DNA of 64,000 nt from Bilabrum cf. latius (GCA_965178125.1 OZ237738.1:930001-994000), one strand, 5' to 3'; positions 37,401 through 49,328 are shown, numbered from the stretch's first letter. Numbers and translations are program-made. The notes: a model not told the origin generated them from the sequence alone.

Positions 37401-38190
37401 ATGGCAGAGACCATAGGAGAGAACTTCAATAAAGATCTGACGTACGAGGATGTTCGAGCTCGTATGGAAGAGTTCGTAAAAGGTGGGGTAATCAGTCTGT
37501 TGCAGTTGACGTGTTCAAATTCACCATCGCTATTGTTGTTAACATCTCAAGAGCGCGATTATTGCTATCACAGAACGGGATTGGGAGCAGTTTCATACCC
37601 CGCGCAATTTGCTTTTGGCTTTTCTCGGTGAAGCTGGCGAGCTTGCTGAAATCTTCCAGTGGGCAGGCGAAGTCGCGCCTGGTTTGCCAGCATTCGACGA
37701 GTCCAAGAAAGTCCACGTGGGAGAAGAGTTGGCTGATTGTAGCATTTATCTGGTGCGGATCGCTCAGCAGTGCCAGATCAACTTGCCGGCGGCAATTTTG
37801 CGAAAGATGGAGAGGAACGCAATGAAGTATCCCGCAGACAAAGTGCGAGGTTCTTCCCAAAAGTACACGGCTTACAAGACAGCAGCAGCCGCAGCTGACG
37901 CCGAAAAGGCTGCAGCGAGGGCAGCATCTAACCTGTCGCCGAGGAAGTCTGCCGCACCAGCCGAGAGCGAGGCGAGTAGCACCCCTCGGCGCCTCGACTT
38001 CGGCAGTCGCAGCTCTAGCGGCGTTGCAACGTCCCAGACAGCAGCACCACCCTCTCTGCAACCAGCAAGCTAGTTGCACTGGCCATCTGTCGCGTTAGGT
38101 TTCGGCGCTGCGCTGCTGAGTGTTGGACTGGGAGTGCTTGCGACCAAGGCCTTGAGCGGCCGTTCGGGCAGCGTCGCGACAAGATCCTGA
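37401..38190 (+). CDS. DCTPP1: dCTP pyrophosphatase (MazG-like) with C-terminal membrane anchor
   Basis: Exon 1 (37401-37482) and exon 2 (37574-38190) join across a 91-bp intron (AAAG|GTGGGG...CACAG|AA) to give EFVKERDWEQFHTPRNLLLA, the conserved start of the all-alpha NTP pyrophosphatase fold. EAGELAEIFQW and EELADCSIYLVR supply the Mg-binding Glu/Asp residues, and KVRGSSQKYT is typical of DCTPP1. The family hydrolyses dCTP and modified dCTP to the monophosphate, cleaning the nucleotide pool. After an Ala/Ser-rich linker, TAG (38071-38073) leads in frame into HWPSVALGFGAALLSVGLGV, a membrane helix, then TGA at 38188-38190. Known DCTPP1 proteins are soluble, so the predicted tail anchor is unusual. 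232 residues. An upstream in-frame ATG exists at 37344. Confidence 0.88.
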
Positions 38191-38276
38191 TTCTAGAGAC
38201 AAACATCACCACGTTTTATCATGCACACCACTCGAGTATCCACAACCTTTCTCACGGCCTAACCATTACCAATCGA

Positions 38277-39962
38277 TCACGCGCTACCGTCCATGAGGAT
38301 CTGCGCCACCTTGGCCCTCGTCTCCATCACTGCCATGGGGTCCTTCTCGAAGTTCGTCGGGCCCTTCACCACCTCCTGTGCCAGCTGCGCCACCATGACA
38401 GGGTTCTTCTTGGCAGCCAGCTTCAGCAGCTCCACGTCCTCAAGCCCGTCCCTAATGGTCTCGTACCGGATGGAAGAGATCGGGCCGTCCACACCGGGCA
38501 TGATGAACGATCCGTCGCCGTTCGCGAATACGTCCTGCCTGGGGTACACGATAAAATTGGCGGGATCCCACTGCAGCAGCCTGGGGTCGTTCTTGACGTT
38601 GCCGTCGGCCGGTGTGAGCGGGCGGGCGAACCCGTGTGGCAGCGGGTACGTCACGCCTACATCGTTCACGTAGCCGCTTACGAAAGACGGATATGGGCCC
38701 CAGTTGTGCCACAAATCCACGGCATAGTACAGCATGCCAGTAGCATGATTCTGCCACGACAGCCAGAAGAGCTGCCTGGCCTGCGCCAGCGGTCGCTCAA
38801 TGAACGTGTTCAGGTACCCCTCCTGATGCGGCTCGATGCACCAGTAGTTCCAGTACTCGTGGCCTGCATCCACCCACTCCTGCCGGAGCGTCTCGTTATG
38901 GAACTGATAGGAAATGACCCAGATGTCCACCGGGAGGTCAAGAGGGATGCGGGGCCAGTTGAGCACGGCCATCGTGCGCACCTCCGGATAGGCCTTCTTC
39001 ATCGCTCCGAACAGCTGCCTAATTTGCGGGATGCACGAGATCGGATTCTCGTCGAAGCCGTACGCGATCAGCTTGTCCGACAGCCCCTTCGCCCGCATCG
39101 CCTCCACAGTGGGCTTCACCAGGGCCAGCATCGCGTCCACGTACGCCTGCGAGTAGTTCGCGCACGACCCCTGCACACCGCCCGTGTGCACGCGGCGAGG
39201 GGCCGGCTCTCCAGTGAGGGCCTGGGGCACGCTCTGCACGTCGATGAGGTTGAGGTGCCGGGCGCCAAGGGAAGCAAGCAGCTCTAGCGTGTTTGCATGT
39301 CTAGGATGGGCCCGATAAATCATATCTCCCGGCATGCGATGGTCCTGTGTGAAGCGAGCCCACTGCTCCTGGACCGGCATGGGGGTTACGCTGGAGCCGT
39401 TGCCGTACAGCTTGTTGATATCGCCGCCCTCCAAAGCAAGTTCAAACGAGTTGCCGTATGCAGCAGGGTCCGAAGTTCGGGGGAGGAGAGCCGACAATAC
39501 ATGAACTTCGATCGAGATCGGTGAAACTCCAGCAGCTGTCACGTTCAACCGGTACGACCCTGGCTTTGTCGAGGGCTTGACATAAAAAGAAAGCCACAGA
39601 GCCTACGCAGCATTCTCCATTGCGGTATACTCATAGCTTCCATGGGATTCAGCTATCACCGCAGGATCCAACAAGGGCTCTGCATGCCACCCCGAGTTGC
39701 TGCCACTGTACCTGGTAGAGTACTACGTATAGACAAATCCAACCCTTGACACTGTGATCTCTAGCGGATCCAACTACCACGCAAAGTCTACAGTGGTCGG
39801 CCCCGACGTCTGCGCGTCAAGCATTATCTGCAAGGGCTCGGTTTCATTTAGCAGAACAAACGTTGTGATCGTTGACCCGATACCAATGTCAGCGCATGTT
39901 GAGTTCAGATTATACTTCAGCAAAGTAGGAATGACACAAGCCGCTAGGACTGTAGATGCCAT
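38277..39962 (-). CDS. GH123/DUF4091-like secreted glycosidase, copy 1
   Basis: ATG 39962 to TGA 38277-38279, 561 residues, with TAGs at 39774, 39723 and 39603 read as Gln. The N-terminus (MASTVLAACVIPTLLKY) resembles a signal peptide. The catalytic part shows YGFDENPISC (Asp-Glu pair expected for the GH123 mechanism), a Trp/Tyr-rich barrel region (YWNYW, FWLSWQNHATG, VDLWHNWGPYP) and the DUF4091 end with GDGSFIMPG and SIRYETIRDGLEDVELL. GH123 enzymes hydrolyse N-acetylgalactosaminide or related amino-sugar linkages; the substrate here is unknown. Paralogous to 40143-41819, same strand, separated by 180 bp, so a tandem duplicate. Confidence 0.85.
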
Positions 39963-40142
39963 TGTTGAAGGCTAAGTGTGAGGGAATGTAGTGTACCGGT
40001 AGCCGCAGATCGCCGGCGCCCCCGGGGCCCCGCCGCGACACTTTGCACAAGCAGAAAAAGCAAATATCATTTTCAACTGCACCGCCAGGACAAGCACGAT
40101 CACATCAGTGGCAGATGGTCTAACCAGAGACAGAGCTAGACC

Positions 40143-41819
40143 TCAGCCATCTATGAGGATCTGCGCCACCTTGGCCCTCGTCTCCATCACTGCAACGGGG
40201 TCCTTCTCGAAGTTCGTCGGGCCCTTCACCACCTCTTGCGCCAGCTGCGCCACCATGGCAGGGTTCTTCTTGGCAGCCAGCTTCAGCAGCTCCACGTCCT
40301 CAAGCCCGTCCCTAATGGTCTCGTACCGGATGGAGGAGATCGGGCCGTCCACGCCGGGCATGATGAACGATCCGTCGCCGTTCGCGAAGATGTCCTGACG
40401 CGGATACCAGATGAAGTTCGTCGGGTCCCACTGCAGCAGCCTGGGGTCGTTCTTGACGTTGCCGTCGGCCGGTGTGAGCGGGCGGGCGAACCCGTGCGGC
40501 AGCGGGTACGTCACGCCTACATCGTTCACGTAGCCGCTCACGAATGACGGATACGGGCCCCAGTTCCTCCATAGGTCAACGGCATAGTACAGCATGCCAG
40601 TGGCGTGGGTCTGCCACGACAGCCAGAAGAGCTGCCTGGCCTGCGCCAGCGGTCGCTCGATGAACGTGTTCAGATAGTCTCCATCTGATGGCTCGATGCA
40701 CCAGTACTGCCAGTACTCGTGACCCGCTGCCACCCACCGCTGCCGCATGGTTTCGTTGTGCAGCTAGTACTGCAGGACCCAGATGTCCACCGGGAGATCG
40801 TCAGGCATATCGGGCCAGTTGAGCACGGCCATCGTGCGCACCTCCGGATAGGCCTTCTTCATCGCTCCGAACAGCTGCCTCACCTAGGGCTCGCACGAGA
40901 TCGGATTCTCGTCGAAGCCGTACGCGATCAGCTTGTCCGACAGCCCCTTCGCCCGCATCGCCTCCACAGTGGGCTTCACCAGGGCCAGCATCGCGTCCAC
41001 GTACGCCTGCGAGTAGTTCGCGCACGACCCCTGCACGCCTCCCGTGTGCACGCGGCGGGGGGCCGGCTCTCCAGTGAGGGCCTGGGGCACGCTCTGCACG
41101 TCGATGAGGTTGAGGTGCCGGGCGCCAAGGGAAGCCAGTAGTTCCAGAGTGGCGGGGTCCCTGGGGTGAGACTGGTAGATCAAGTCTCCCGGCATGCGAT
41201 GGTCCTGGGTGAAGCGAGCCCACTGCTCCTGGACCGGCATGGGGGTTACGCTGGAGCCGTTGCCGTACAGCCTGTTGATGTCTCCGCCCTCTATACTTAT
41301 CTCGAATGAGTTACCGTACGCAGCAGGGTCCGAAGTTTGGGGAAGGAGGGCTGGAAGAACGACAACGTTGATTTGTATAGCTCCGACTCCATCTGCAAAC
41401 AGTTGCACAGGGTATTTCCCAGGCTATGCATTCGCCCATGGCTTAAATGATATCCAGAGAGCCTGGGGAGCACCAGACATAACTAGAAACGAGTAGTTGC
41501 CGCCGTTCGGTAGCGTGGATTCGGGCTCCAGCAAAGGCTCAGCATGCCATCCGGAGTTGCTACCGCCGTACCGCGATGTGTACTGCGTGTACACGAAGCC
41601 AACTCTAGCAACCTACATATCAAAGGCCTCGTTTGGCGCAGTGAAGTTCACAGTGGCAGTCCCAGTGGCAGATGGCTCAAACAGCAGCTAAACTGGCTCG
41701 GTTTCGTTCTAAAGGGCGTAAACGGTCGTTTCTGCTCCGATTCCGATGCCTGCACACGTATCATTGAGATGATATTTTAACAAAGTAGGAAGAACGCAAG
41801 CAGCCGCTAGAGCCACCAT
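40143..41819 (-). CDS. GH123/DUF4091-like secreted glycosidase, copy 2
   Basis: ATG 41819 to TGA 40143-40145, 558 residues, with six TAGs (41709, 41688, 41613, 41424, 40884, 40764). It aligns end to end with copy 1. At five positions one copy has TAG and the other CAG or CAA (39723/41583, 39603/41463, 41688, 40884 and 40764 with their partners). Motifs are as in copy 1: YGFDENPISC, SIRYETIRDGLEDVELL. The ATG overlaps the earliest possible start of RRN3 on the other strand, so the two genes share a very short divergent promoter. The N-terminal half is more diverged than the C-terminal half, where DNA identity to copy 1 is high, suggesting recent duplication or conversion. Confidence 0.85.
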
Positions 41820-41859
41820 GTTGGCAAGTGTGTTTACGAAAACAAGGCATGTAGATCCA

Positions 41860-44800
41860 ATGCGGAACCATGGCTGCTCTGTTCGCGCGGCGCCTCTCGT
41901 GATGCAGCAGGGCAATCTGGCTGCACTGCTCTTGCCGCCCGAGAGAGACGAACACGTCTCTCTGCAGGTGCGGCACATGCAGATCTCTTCAGATACTCTT
42001 ACCAAGAGCGTGCGCGATGCTTTGGACGCAAGACTGAAGGTGGGAGAGTCGATGACGCGCGAACTTCAACTGCCGTTCCCTCTTCGATTTCACATGTTCT
42101 CGAACGATTCTGCCCGCCCTACTGTGTCTGCTGTCTTTTGCGCAGGGAGAATAGGCACCTTTTGAATACTTAGTCCTTAAGCTGCGACAGGCTTCTGTTG
42201 ACGGGACTCCTGCGCGCCTCCTGAAGGCCTTGACTGTATGTGCTCCCACGCTCGCTCAAGAGCCGGAGGTGTTCAAGCCAATCATCGATGAAGTTTTGAA
42301 TTCTCCAATGGCGCATTTGGTTGAAGGGGTCAGACACGCTAACACAGCGCAGTCGTTCGAGTAGGCGGCCCAAAAGGCCCGAGAAGCAATGCGTCCATTG
42401 CTGAACTTCCTTGCCGGCTTGGTATCTGTCAACTCCGCGCTGCTTCCCTCGGTATTCCACAGCATAGCGCAAAAACTGTTACCGCGAGAAGGAGATGGAT
42501 CAGAAGACAGCGATGATGAAGACAGTGAGGACGACGAGGATGAAAGCAATGCCAGCAACTCTGGTGCTGCCAACCCCGGCTCTGCTGCTCCTCATCTCAC
42601 CGTGCGGCGATTACGGCGGAGAGCACGGCCATGGGAGCGAGAGGAACCTCGAATTGAAGGACTATACGGCTGCACGCACAGCTTGCTGATGCTGGTCCCG
42701 ACTGGACTACCCGCCCTGTTCGAGGCCCTGCGCGCCTCCTTTCCTCATCGGCGGCACGGCGTGCACACTCACCGCGCGTACACCCGGCGCCTCTTGCGGC
42801 TTGCTCAAGCTCTTCCAGCACTTGAAGATAGACTGCTATCGATTGTGATAGACCGCATGGTAGACATAGACGTTGAAATTTCGATTCGGGACGTGGACGA
42901 GCAGGAGGAGGCCGCACGGGCTCGAGCTGGGTCTCACGACGGAACCGACGGCGGCGTCGCCGTCGCGCACATCGAGACGCTTGCAGACAAGCTCGACGTC
43001 ATGATCGAACTTGTGTTTCAGTACCTAGACGAGAAATGCGGGGCCGATGCAGGCGTGGCTGGAGTTGGATGCGCTGAGCAACACCTTCCCAACTCTGCCG
43101 TGGATCTGCCGGGTGCCTCGCAGCCCGGTGGTGCCGTGGTACCCGCCGGGGGAAGGCATTCGTCCCATTCTGGTAGCAGCACCAAGGGGGCGCAGGGCAA
43201 CCAGAAAGAGCTGCTGACTCGCCGCAGGAAGCATGCGCTTGCCCTCATCCTGGCAGTGTTTGAGCGGTCAGTCCTTCCGACGTACAAGAGCCGGTTTACG
43301 CAGTTTATCGTCTTTTATCTCTGCCGACTCTCCGCTTCCATGGCAGACACGTTTACTGGCAGGATGATCAACAATTTGAGGAACAGGACGCTTCCCATGG
43401 TGATCAGGGTAGCCTGCGCCAGCTACGTGGGTTCTTTCCTCGCTCGGGCCAAGTTCGTGGATGACTCCACGGTACGGTCTGCCCTGTTCTATCTGCTGGG
43501 TTACGCGCATAGGTTCTTGGACGAATCGGAATAGAGGCAGCTGGCGGAGTCTGCGCGCGCTGCCAATGCAACGGGCGGCGTGGGAGGCAGAATGAGAATC
43601 GGGCCTGACGGGGAATCCATTCGGGTGTCGCCGGGCGCGCGCGGAGGCAGTGGCCAGCGGCTCTACAGCCCGACCGTCTTCCTCGCGGTATGCCAAGCTT
43701 GCTTTTATATCGTTGCGTTCAGGGCGCGATCGCTGGCGCAGAGTCCAGAAGCTCTTGATTTTCTTCGTCAGCTGCGGTTCGGTCGTGTGGTGTCGAGCAG
43801 AGAGGACCCCCTGCGGAGGTGCCTCGATTCTGTGAGCCGAGAGTTCGTCCGTGTTGCCATCAATCTCCAGCTAGTCACCGACCGCGAAGTTAGGCAGAGC
43901 GTGGCAGGGCCGTCCTTGCTGGTTCTTCCCGAGGACTCTCTTGTGTCCGAAGACGATGATGACGATGACGATGAGGACAGCGACGGTGGAAGCTCAGGCT
44001 CTGGCGAAGGGAGTGACAGCGAGGATTCGGGGTCTGAAAACGATTCCTCTGATGACGAAGGTGAGGACGAAGGAAATAACAAGGCACATGGTTAGATCCA
44101 CCCTAGCAGGATCCAGCCCTAGAATGCCCAGCAAAGATCGGGTGTGCATGCTATGGGTCCGTAGCGGCAGGCCAGCATCACATCATCGCCTATCGTCCCG
44201 CTCGACATGGATGGTACCAGCACGGGATCGGGCGTGTCCAGACGGAGTGGCAGCTCAGGATCGGCTGGACAGGACGTCGCAGGCGGCGCGCTCATGCTTG
44301 GCCACGACGACCACCGGAGCGTGTCGGCTGCCCCGGCCCCTGGCAAAGATTCGGATATCGCCGTAAGGCTCATCTAGTTCAGGAGCGATAGTGGTAGCAG
44401 CATGGCCGCATCATCACGGGCTGAACTGCGCACTGAGCGATCCACCACGCCGACGGGCCGCGAGGCGGTGCGCAGCCATGGGGGCAACGGCGCCAGGTTG
44501 GGTATTGGGGGTAAGGGAGGCGCACCCGCACCGTCCTCGTCCTCGTCCATGGCATCGCAGACCTAGTCGCTTGAGCAGCTGAAAGAGTACTTCCCATTCG
44601 ATCCCTTCCGGCTGCGTCGATCCAGGCATTTCCTTAAGGGTCTCTACAGGAAGTGGGAAGACGTGGAGCTCAGGGACGAGGACCTGCCAGAGGACCTGAG
44701 GGAGGCGCTGTATGCCGGCATGGAGGATGCTGCCTCCCATGCGTACGCTTCGGATGAGGGCGGGATGGATGACGAGGACGAGGACGGGGAAGAGGACGAA

Positions 44801-46336
44801 ACGCCTCACCGGGGCGCGATGCATCGAAGAGGGTCGATCGGCAGCGCATCTAGCGCGGGAAGCGCTCGATCGAAGGGCCAGCACAGCCGGCGCATCCGGT
44901 CAGAAAGCATGGCAGGTGGCGTGGGGTTCTCGTTGCAGGAGGACGAGGAAGACCTGTCGGAATCCAGCGGAGGCACCCCTGTGGCTGCACGAGCTGCAGC
45001 AAAGGCGCTTGCAGAGGCACGCGGCAAGGGAACAGGACATGCCAGCGCCAGTGGCAGCGCTCGAGCAGACCGCCGCGCCGGCTCCCACGCGTCTCACAGC
45101 GGCGCCGAGAGCCTGTCAGCAGCGGAGCTGTCCGCCGACATGGCCAAGGAGGCGGAGGGCCTCGGCAGGGTGGGTCGCACCCTCGACCAGCTGGGTCACT
45201 CCCAGGCCACGTACACTGAAGCCATGCGGTCGAGGATTGCCGAGATGGGCGGGCTCGAGCACGTGGATCCTCTTAGCGACCTGGACTCCGGCGTCGCATC
45301 GGGGTCGGCCGCCGAAGACATGAACGGGGGCTCTCAAGGGCGTGCCGCGGCGAGCAGTGGGGGCGGCGAGGTCATGTACGAGCTAGGTGGGGCGGGTGTG
45401 ACTGTGGACGAGCTGGGGCTGGGGTCTCACTCCGCAGACAAGGCGGCCATGCTGAGTGCTCACTTAGAGGGCGTGACTGGGGGTGTCTTGCGGGCCGATG
45501 CGCGGGCTGGATAGGCTAGTGGCCGCTCCGCAGGCGGTGGGGCCACGAACAGGCAGCGCGTGGAGGAGCGGATGGCGAGGGCGGCGCGCAGGCAGCAGGT
45601 GGTGCGGCAGGCTCTCGCCGAGGAGGACTCGGATGGACGGAGCCTTGAGCCATCGCCGCTGCTAGGCCCCGCTGGTTCACCGCTGTCCATCCCGGCGGGG
45701 TCTCCGGGCCTGAAGGCCGGCTCAGCGGCGGCTTCGAGACACGGTGGCGGCGGGGGAGCTCTGCCCCCATTGAGGATCGAGGCGGCAGCAGCCGGCATGG
45801 CGAGGACAGAGGAGGGCGAAAGCGGATACCGCCGGGCGAGTATGACGGGCGCGTGGCCCTCTGGTGCGGCTGGGAGTAGCTCAGGAGCGATGGCATCGAG
45901 CAAGAACGGCGCGGTAAGCTCTGGTGCTGCTGCGGGCACCGCGTCATCGTCGGCTCATGTTGCAGCTGGAATGGGTTTGCATGTACCCGGCCGCATGGAG
46001 GCGGATGACGAGCTTGCGGTAGGGCTGAACCAAGGACACGCCTACCATGCCAGCAGCAAGGCTTCGGTCAAGTCGCACATCTCCGAGCCGCCGCCCATGC
46101 ATGAAATGGCGTGGCTGCTCTCAGCTTCCACCGTGGGAGCGAGCACAGGTGCGACGAGCAGGCACACGTCCGGTGCTGGAATTGATGGATAGGCTGTAAG
46201 GGTGCCGTCAAAGGCTGGTACAAAGAGGCCGAGGCCGGTGCCTGAAGCGAAAGCTAAGGAGAACGATGGAGTTTCGGACGCAGCAGGCAGATCGCCCGAG
46301 ATCAGGCAGAAGCAGAAGAGAGCTAGGAAGGATTGA
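41860..46336 (+). CDS. RRN3: RNA polymerase I initiation factor RRN3 (TIF-IA)
   Basis: Exon 1 (41860-42039) and exon 2 (42146-46336) join in phase 0 across a 106-bp intron (AAG|GTGGGA...GCGCAG|GGA). TGA at 46334-46336; 1,456 residues. Ten TAGs read as Gln (42152, 42362, 43532, 44093, 44120, 44162, 44375, 44564, 45512, 46190). RRN3 signatures in order: GCTHSLLMLVPTGLPALF, IVIDRMVDIDVEI, KLDVMIELVFQYL, SVLPTYKSRFTQFIVFYLC, YVGSFLARAKFV, AVCQACFYIVAFR, DPLRRCLDSV, and LKEYFPFDPFRLRRS with YRKWED. RRN3 binds Pol I and recruits it to rDNA. Acidic and Ser-rich inserts and a ~500-residue low-complexity tail make it over twice the usual length. The start may be 41818, 41860 or 41902. Confidence 0.9.
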
Positions 46337-46823
46337 TGCGTGACAATGGGCCGCTGATTGGATGACCTGATACACCCGTAGTCTTGCATCTTTGCATTGT
46401 CTTGGCTCAAAGAATCACCACATACAGCTCTGTTCATGTGTGACTCGGAGGCATCCCCAGGTCCGATCGGAGCAAAACACCTCGTGCAGCCGTTGCACGG
46501 CACACCTTGTCGAGTCTAAGGCAAAGTTGAGGCGCTTGAGGTGAGTCAAGGCCGGAACATAGCAGTGTTTTCGTTTGAGATCCATGCCCAGGACAATGAG
46601 TACAGCTGAACCCCTGCATGCGTCCGGTTCTTACACTGTCACAATGACGCGCCTTTTATGCCGAATTTCGACTTGAAGTAGCTATTATTGCACCCAAAAA
46701 AGCCTTACATAAAATTTATATGGTTATACATAGCTTGTCTGGCGGAATGGATCCTCGATGCACTTCTATCGTGATCTTTTTGGAATGGCACTGTGGATCC
46801 TTCTTCGCATACACCCTCACAGG
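46337..46823. promoter_or_regulatory. Intergenic, probable esterase promoter
   Basis: AT-rich near 46676-46735 with a TATA-like AAAATTTATATGG. The esterase frame has an earlier ATG at 46758 with a weaker start context. Confidence 0.4.
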
Positions 46824-49157
46824 ATGCAACTCACCACATCAGCAGCTCAAGTTTTGGCGGCTGGAGCCTTTATGGGCAGCATAGCTTTTGCTACGACGTG
46901 CGATATGGCAGGAGACTGGCTATTCGTTCCTGGGCCCGGGGTGGACAGCTCGAAGTTCTACTCAGCGGTTGACATCCCCGGGCCAGGGCATACCGGCAGC
47001 TTCAACTTCACCTTCGGGATTAGGCACGGCCCGCAAACGGTGCCAGGGTACATCGATGCAGACAACGCTGTCACCATTAAAGTTACCGACACGGACACGA
47101 TCAACGGGCAATTTGCTTCCAACTGCAGCTACATCAACTGGCAGCCGAGCAGCGGGAAGCAGCAGTACAATTTCGGCGCCGCGTGGTGCAGGGCATGGAC
47201 TCCTGGCTGCAACTACGTCAAGCCACCATACATGAAGGGCTTCGCTTTTTGGGGCACCTTTGGCGACTACATGGTGCTGCAGCAGGCCCCCCAGCAGGCC
47301 GCCGTGTACGGCATGGTCTTCGGATCGGACAAGCCTCAGGTGCAGGTCGAGGTGCAGGGGGACGATGGCACCAACTACATGGTAGACGCGGAGATCAACA
47401 CTGTGAACCAGCCGTTCGGACCTGGGTTCGAGTACCCATGGCCCTACCCAGGCCCTTTCACAACGTGGAAGGCCCTGCTGAAACCTCACGCGGCCGGTGG
47501 CAACTTCCGGATCACCTCCCGCTGCCTCAACTGCGTGGACAGAGACCCCATGTTCAACGCAGCTAACATCTCCAACGTGACCTTCGGAGACGTGTGGTAC
47601 TGCAGCGGGCAGTCCAACATGTGGCTCCCTGTGGGCCACAGCTTCGAGCGCAACAACACGGTAGATGCCATTCACGAGGGCCAGTACAACAACATCCGGA
47701 TCATGGCCGGCAACTCCGGAGACCAGTCCGATGGCATCTTTAACCCGTGGATGACCGCTGCACAGTCTGTTGTGGACCCCAAGGGCGGGGTGAACTATCC
47801 CCTCTTCCAATTCGGGGCAGCGTGCTGGTACTTTGCGCAGAAACTCGCCGACGAGCTGCAGAAGGCGGGCAAGTCCGTCCCCATCGGCCTGGCCGACACG
47901 GCTGTTGGCGGGCAGAGGATCGAGGAGTACATGGACAACACCACCATCAGCCAGTGCACGGACCGACTCGGGGAGAACATCCCCCAGTGGGACGGGCCCC
48001 TGTACGGCAAGCTGGTTGTGCCCTTCCTGGACATGACCGTCAAGGGGTTCCTCTGGTATCAGGGAGAGAACAACATGGGTGGCACCAAGGGCAACTCCAT
48101 CGCCAACGTGGGGTACGGCTGCGAGATGGTGCATCTCGTGTCTGCCTGGCGCAAGAACTGGAGCAAGGTGCCGGGCACCACGGACCCGGACGCTCCCTTT
48201 GGCATCGTCACCCTAGCATCGAGCGGCTCCGAGGGCGGGCCAAACATGGGTGCCATGCGCTGGGCGCAGACGGGGAATTACGGGGTGTTGCCCAACCCGC
48301 TCATCCCCAACAGCTTTGTGGCGCAGGCCTACGACCTGGACGACCCCTGGGGCCCCAATGCCGGACCGTGCTTCGAGTGGCAGTGCTGCGAGGCCTGGCA
48401 CGCCAAGCAGAACATGACCGCGTGCAACATTGGCACCAACAACAACCCCAAGATGTGCGACCTCGCATGCGCCGGCGCCGCTGACACTACCCCAGTTATG
48501 GGCGGGATCCACCCGCGGGACAAGAAGCCTGTGGGTGACCGCCTTGGGCTCGCTGCGTACAACACCGTGTACGGTGGACAGGGGCCAACCACTGGACCCA
48601 CGCTGTCGGGCTGCGCTGTGCAGGATGGCTCGCTGGTGGTGCAGTTCAACCAGACGATGCTAAAGGGAGACACCGTGATCATCCAGCCGTACAGCCAGAC
48701 CCTCAACATGTCCTACCTCGAGGTCATGACGGACCCCACCATCTTCTGCGTGGAGGTGCGCAAGAGGAACGAGTCATGCCGCTCCGACTGCGAGCTGTAC
48801 TGCCCAACCTGGGCGGGCGGGTCCTCCATCACCAACAACTCGGCGCTCAACGGACACGACTCCCAGGGCTGGCAGCCCCTCAACATCTCCATGGCCGGAA
48901 GCTCGGCCATCAAGGCAGACCTGTCGCCTCTGGGAGAGCAGCCACCTGTCGCCGTGAGGTACGCGTGGGGCCTGTCCGAGTGCTGCAATAAGACTGACCC
49001 CGACCTCTACGTCAAGTACCCCTGCGGACCCGCCCCTTGCCCGCTCATGCTGGGCTCCAAGTCATTCCCGGCCAACCCCTTCATCGCCAAGATCAAGGAC
49101 GGCAAGTGCGAGTGCATCGCGCCTCAGACCTGTGATGGGTCCGTGGGACATGCTTGA
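46824..49157 (+). CDS. Sialate O-acetylesterase-like secreted esterase
   Basis: 777 residues, single exon, TGA at 49155-49157. Start 46824 is chosen because it has A at -3 and begins a clear signal peptide (MQLTTSAAQVLAAGAFMGSI). Catalytic blocks of the SGNH esterase family are present: GDVWYCSGQSNM with the Ser nucleophile, FLWYQGENN, and GGIHPRDKKPVGDRLGLAAY with the His/Asp. FWGTFGDYMVLQQAP is typical of the N-terminal domain of sialate O-acetylesterases. The family removes acetyl groups from sugars at the cell surface or in lysosomes. Many N-glycosylation sequons and a Cys-rich C-terminus fit secretion. There is not one in-frame TAG, and third positions are strongly GC. It lies near two secreted glycosidases. 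Confidence 0.9.
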   Translation: MQLTTSAAQVLAAGAFMGSIAFATTCDMAGDWLFVPGPGVDSSKFYSAVDIPGPGHTGSFNFTFGIRHGPQTVPGYIDADNAVTIKVTDTDTINGQFASNCSYINWQPSSGKQQYNFGAAWCRAWTPGCNYVKPPYMKGFAFWGTFGDYMVLQQAPQQAAVYGMVFGSDKPQVQVEVQGDDGTNYMVDAEINTVNQPFGPGFEYPWPYPGPFTTWKALLKPHAAGGNFRITSRCLNCVDRDPMFNAANISNVTFGDVWYCSGQSNMWLPVGHSFERNNTVDAIHEGQYNNIRIMAGNSGDQSDGIFNPWMTAAQSVVDPKGGVNYPLFQFGAACWYFAQKLADELQKAGKSVPIGLADTAVGGQRIEEYMDNTTISQCTDRLGENIPQWDGPLYGKLVVPFLDMTVKGFLWYQGENNMGGTKGNSIANVGYGCEMVHLVSAWRKNWSKVPGTTDPDAPFGIVTLASSGSEGGPNMGAMRWAQTGNYGVLPNPLIPNSFVAQAYDLDDPWGPNAGPCFEWQCCEAWHAKQNMTACNIGTNNNPKMCDLACAGAADTTPVMGGIHPRDKKPVGDRLGLAAYNTVYGGQGPTTGPTLSGCAVQDGSLVVQFNQTMLKGDTVIIQPYSQTLNMSYLEVMTDPTIFCVEVRKRNESCRSDCELYCPTWAGGSSITNNSALNGHDSQGWQPLNISMAGSSAIKADLSPLGEQPPVAVRYAWGLSECCNKTDPDLYVKYPCGPAPCPLMLGSKSFPANPFIAKIKDGKCECIAPQTCDGSVGHA

Positions 49158-49328
49158 GAAGGGTGCCGCTGTGCTGCGTGCTTTCGTGCATCTGGATCCC
49201 CGGAAAGCAGCATCCGGACTAGTGTGCTGCCTGGTCCGACTACATCGTGGATGCACTGCGTACTTTTGTTTGCAACTGACATGATGCTTCGCTTTTCAGT
49301 CGTCAATAGGTGCTCTCCAAGTCTGCTT

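Noticed and set aside
42389-43534. Separate short RRN3 gene ending at 43534
   Set aside because: Conserved RRN3 blocks continue in the same frame past TAG 43532, including the FPFDP block after 44580.
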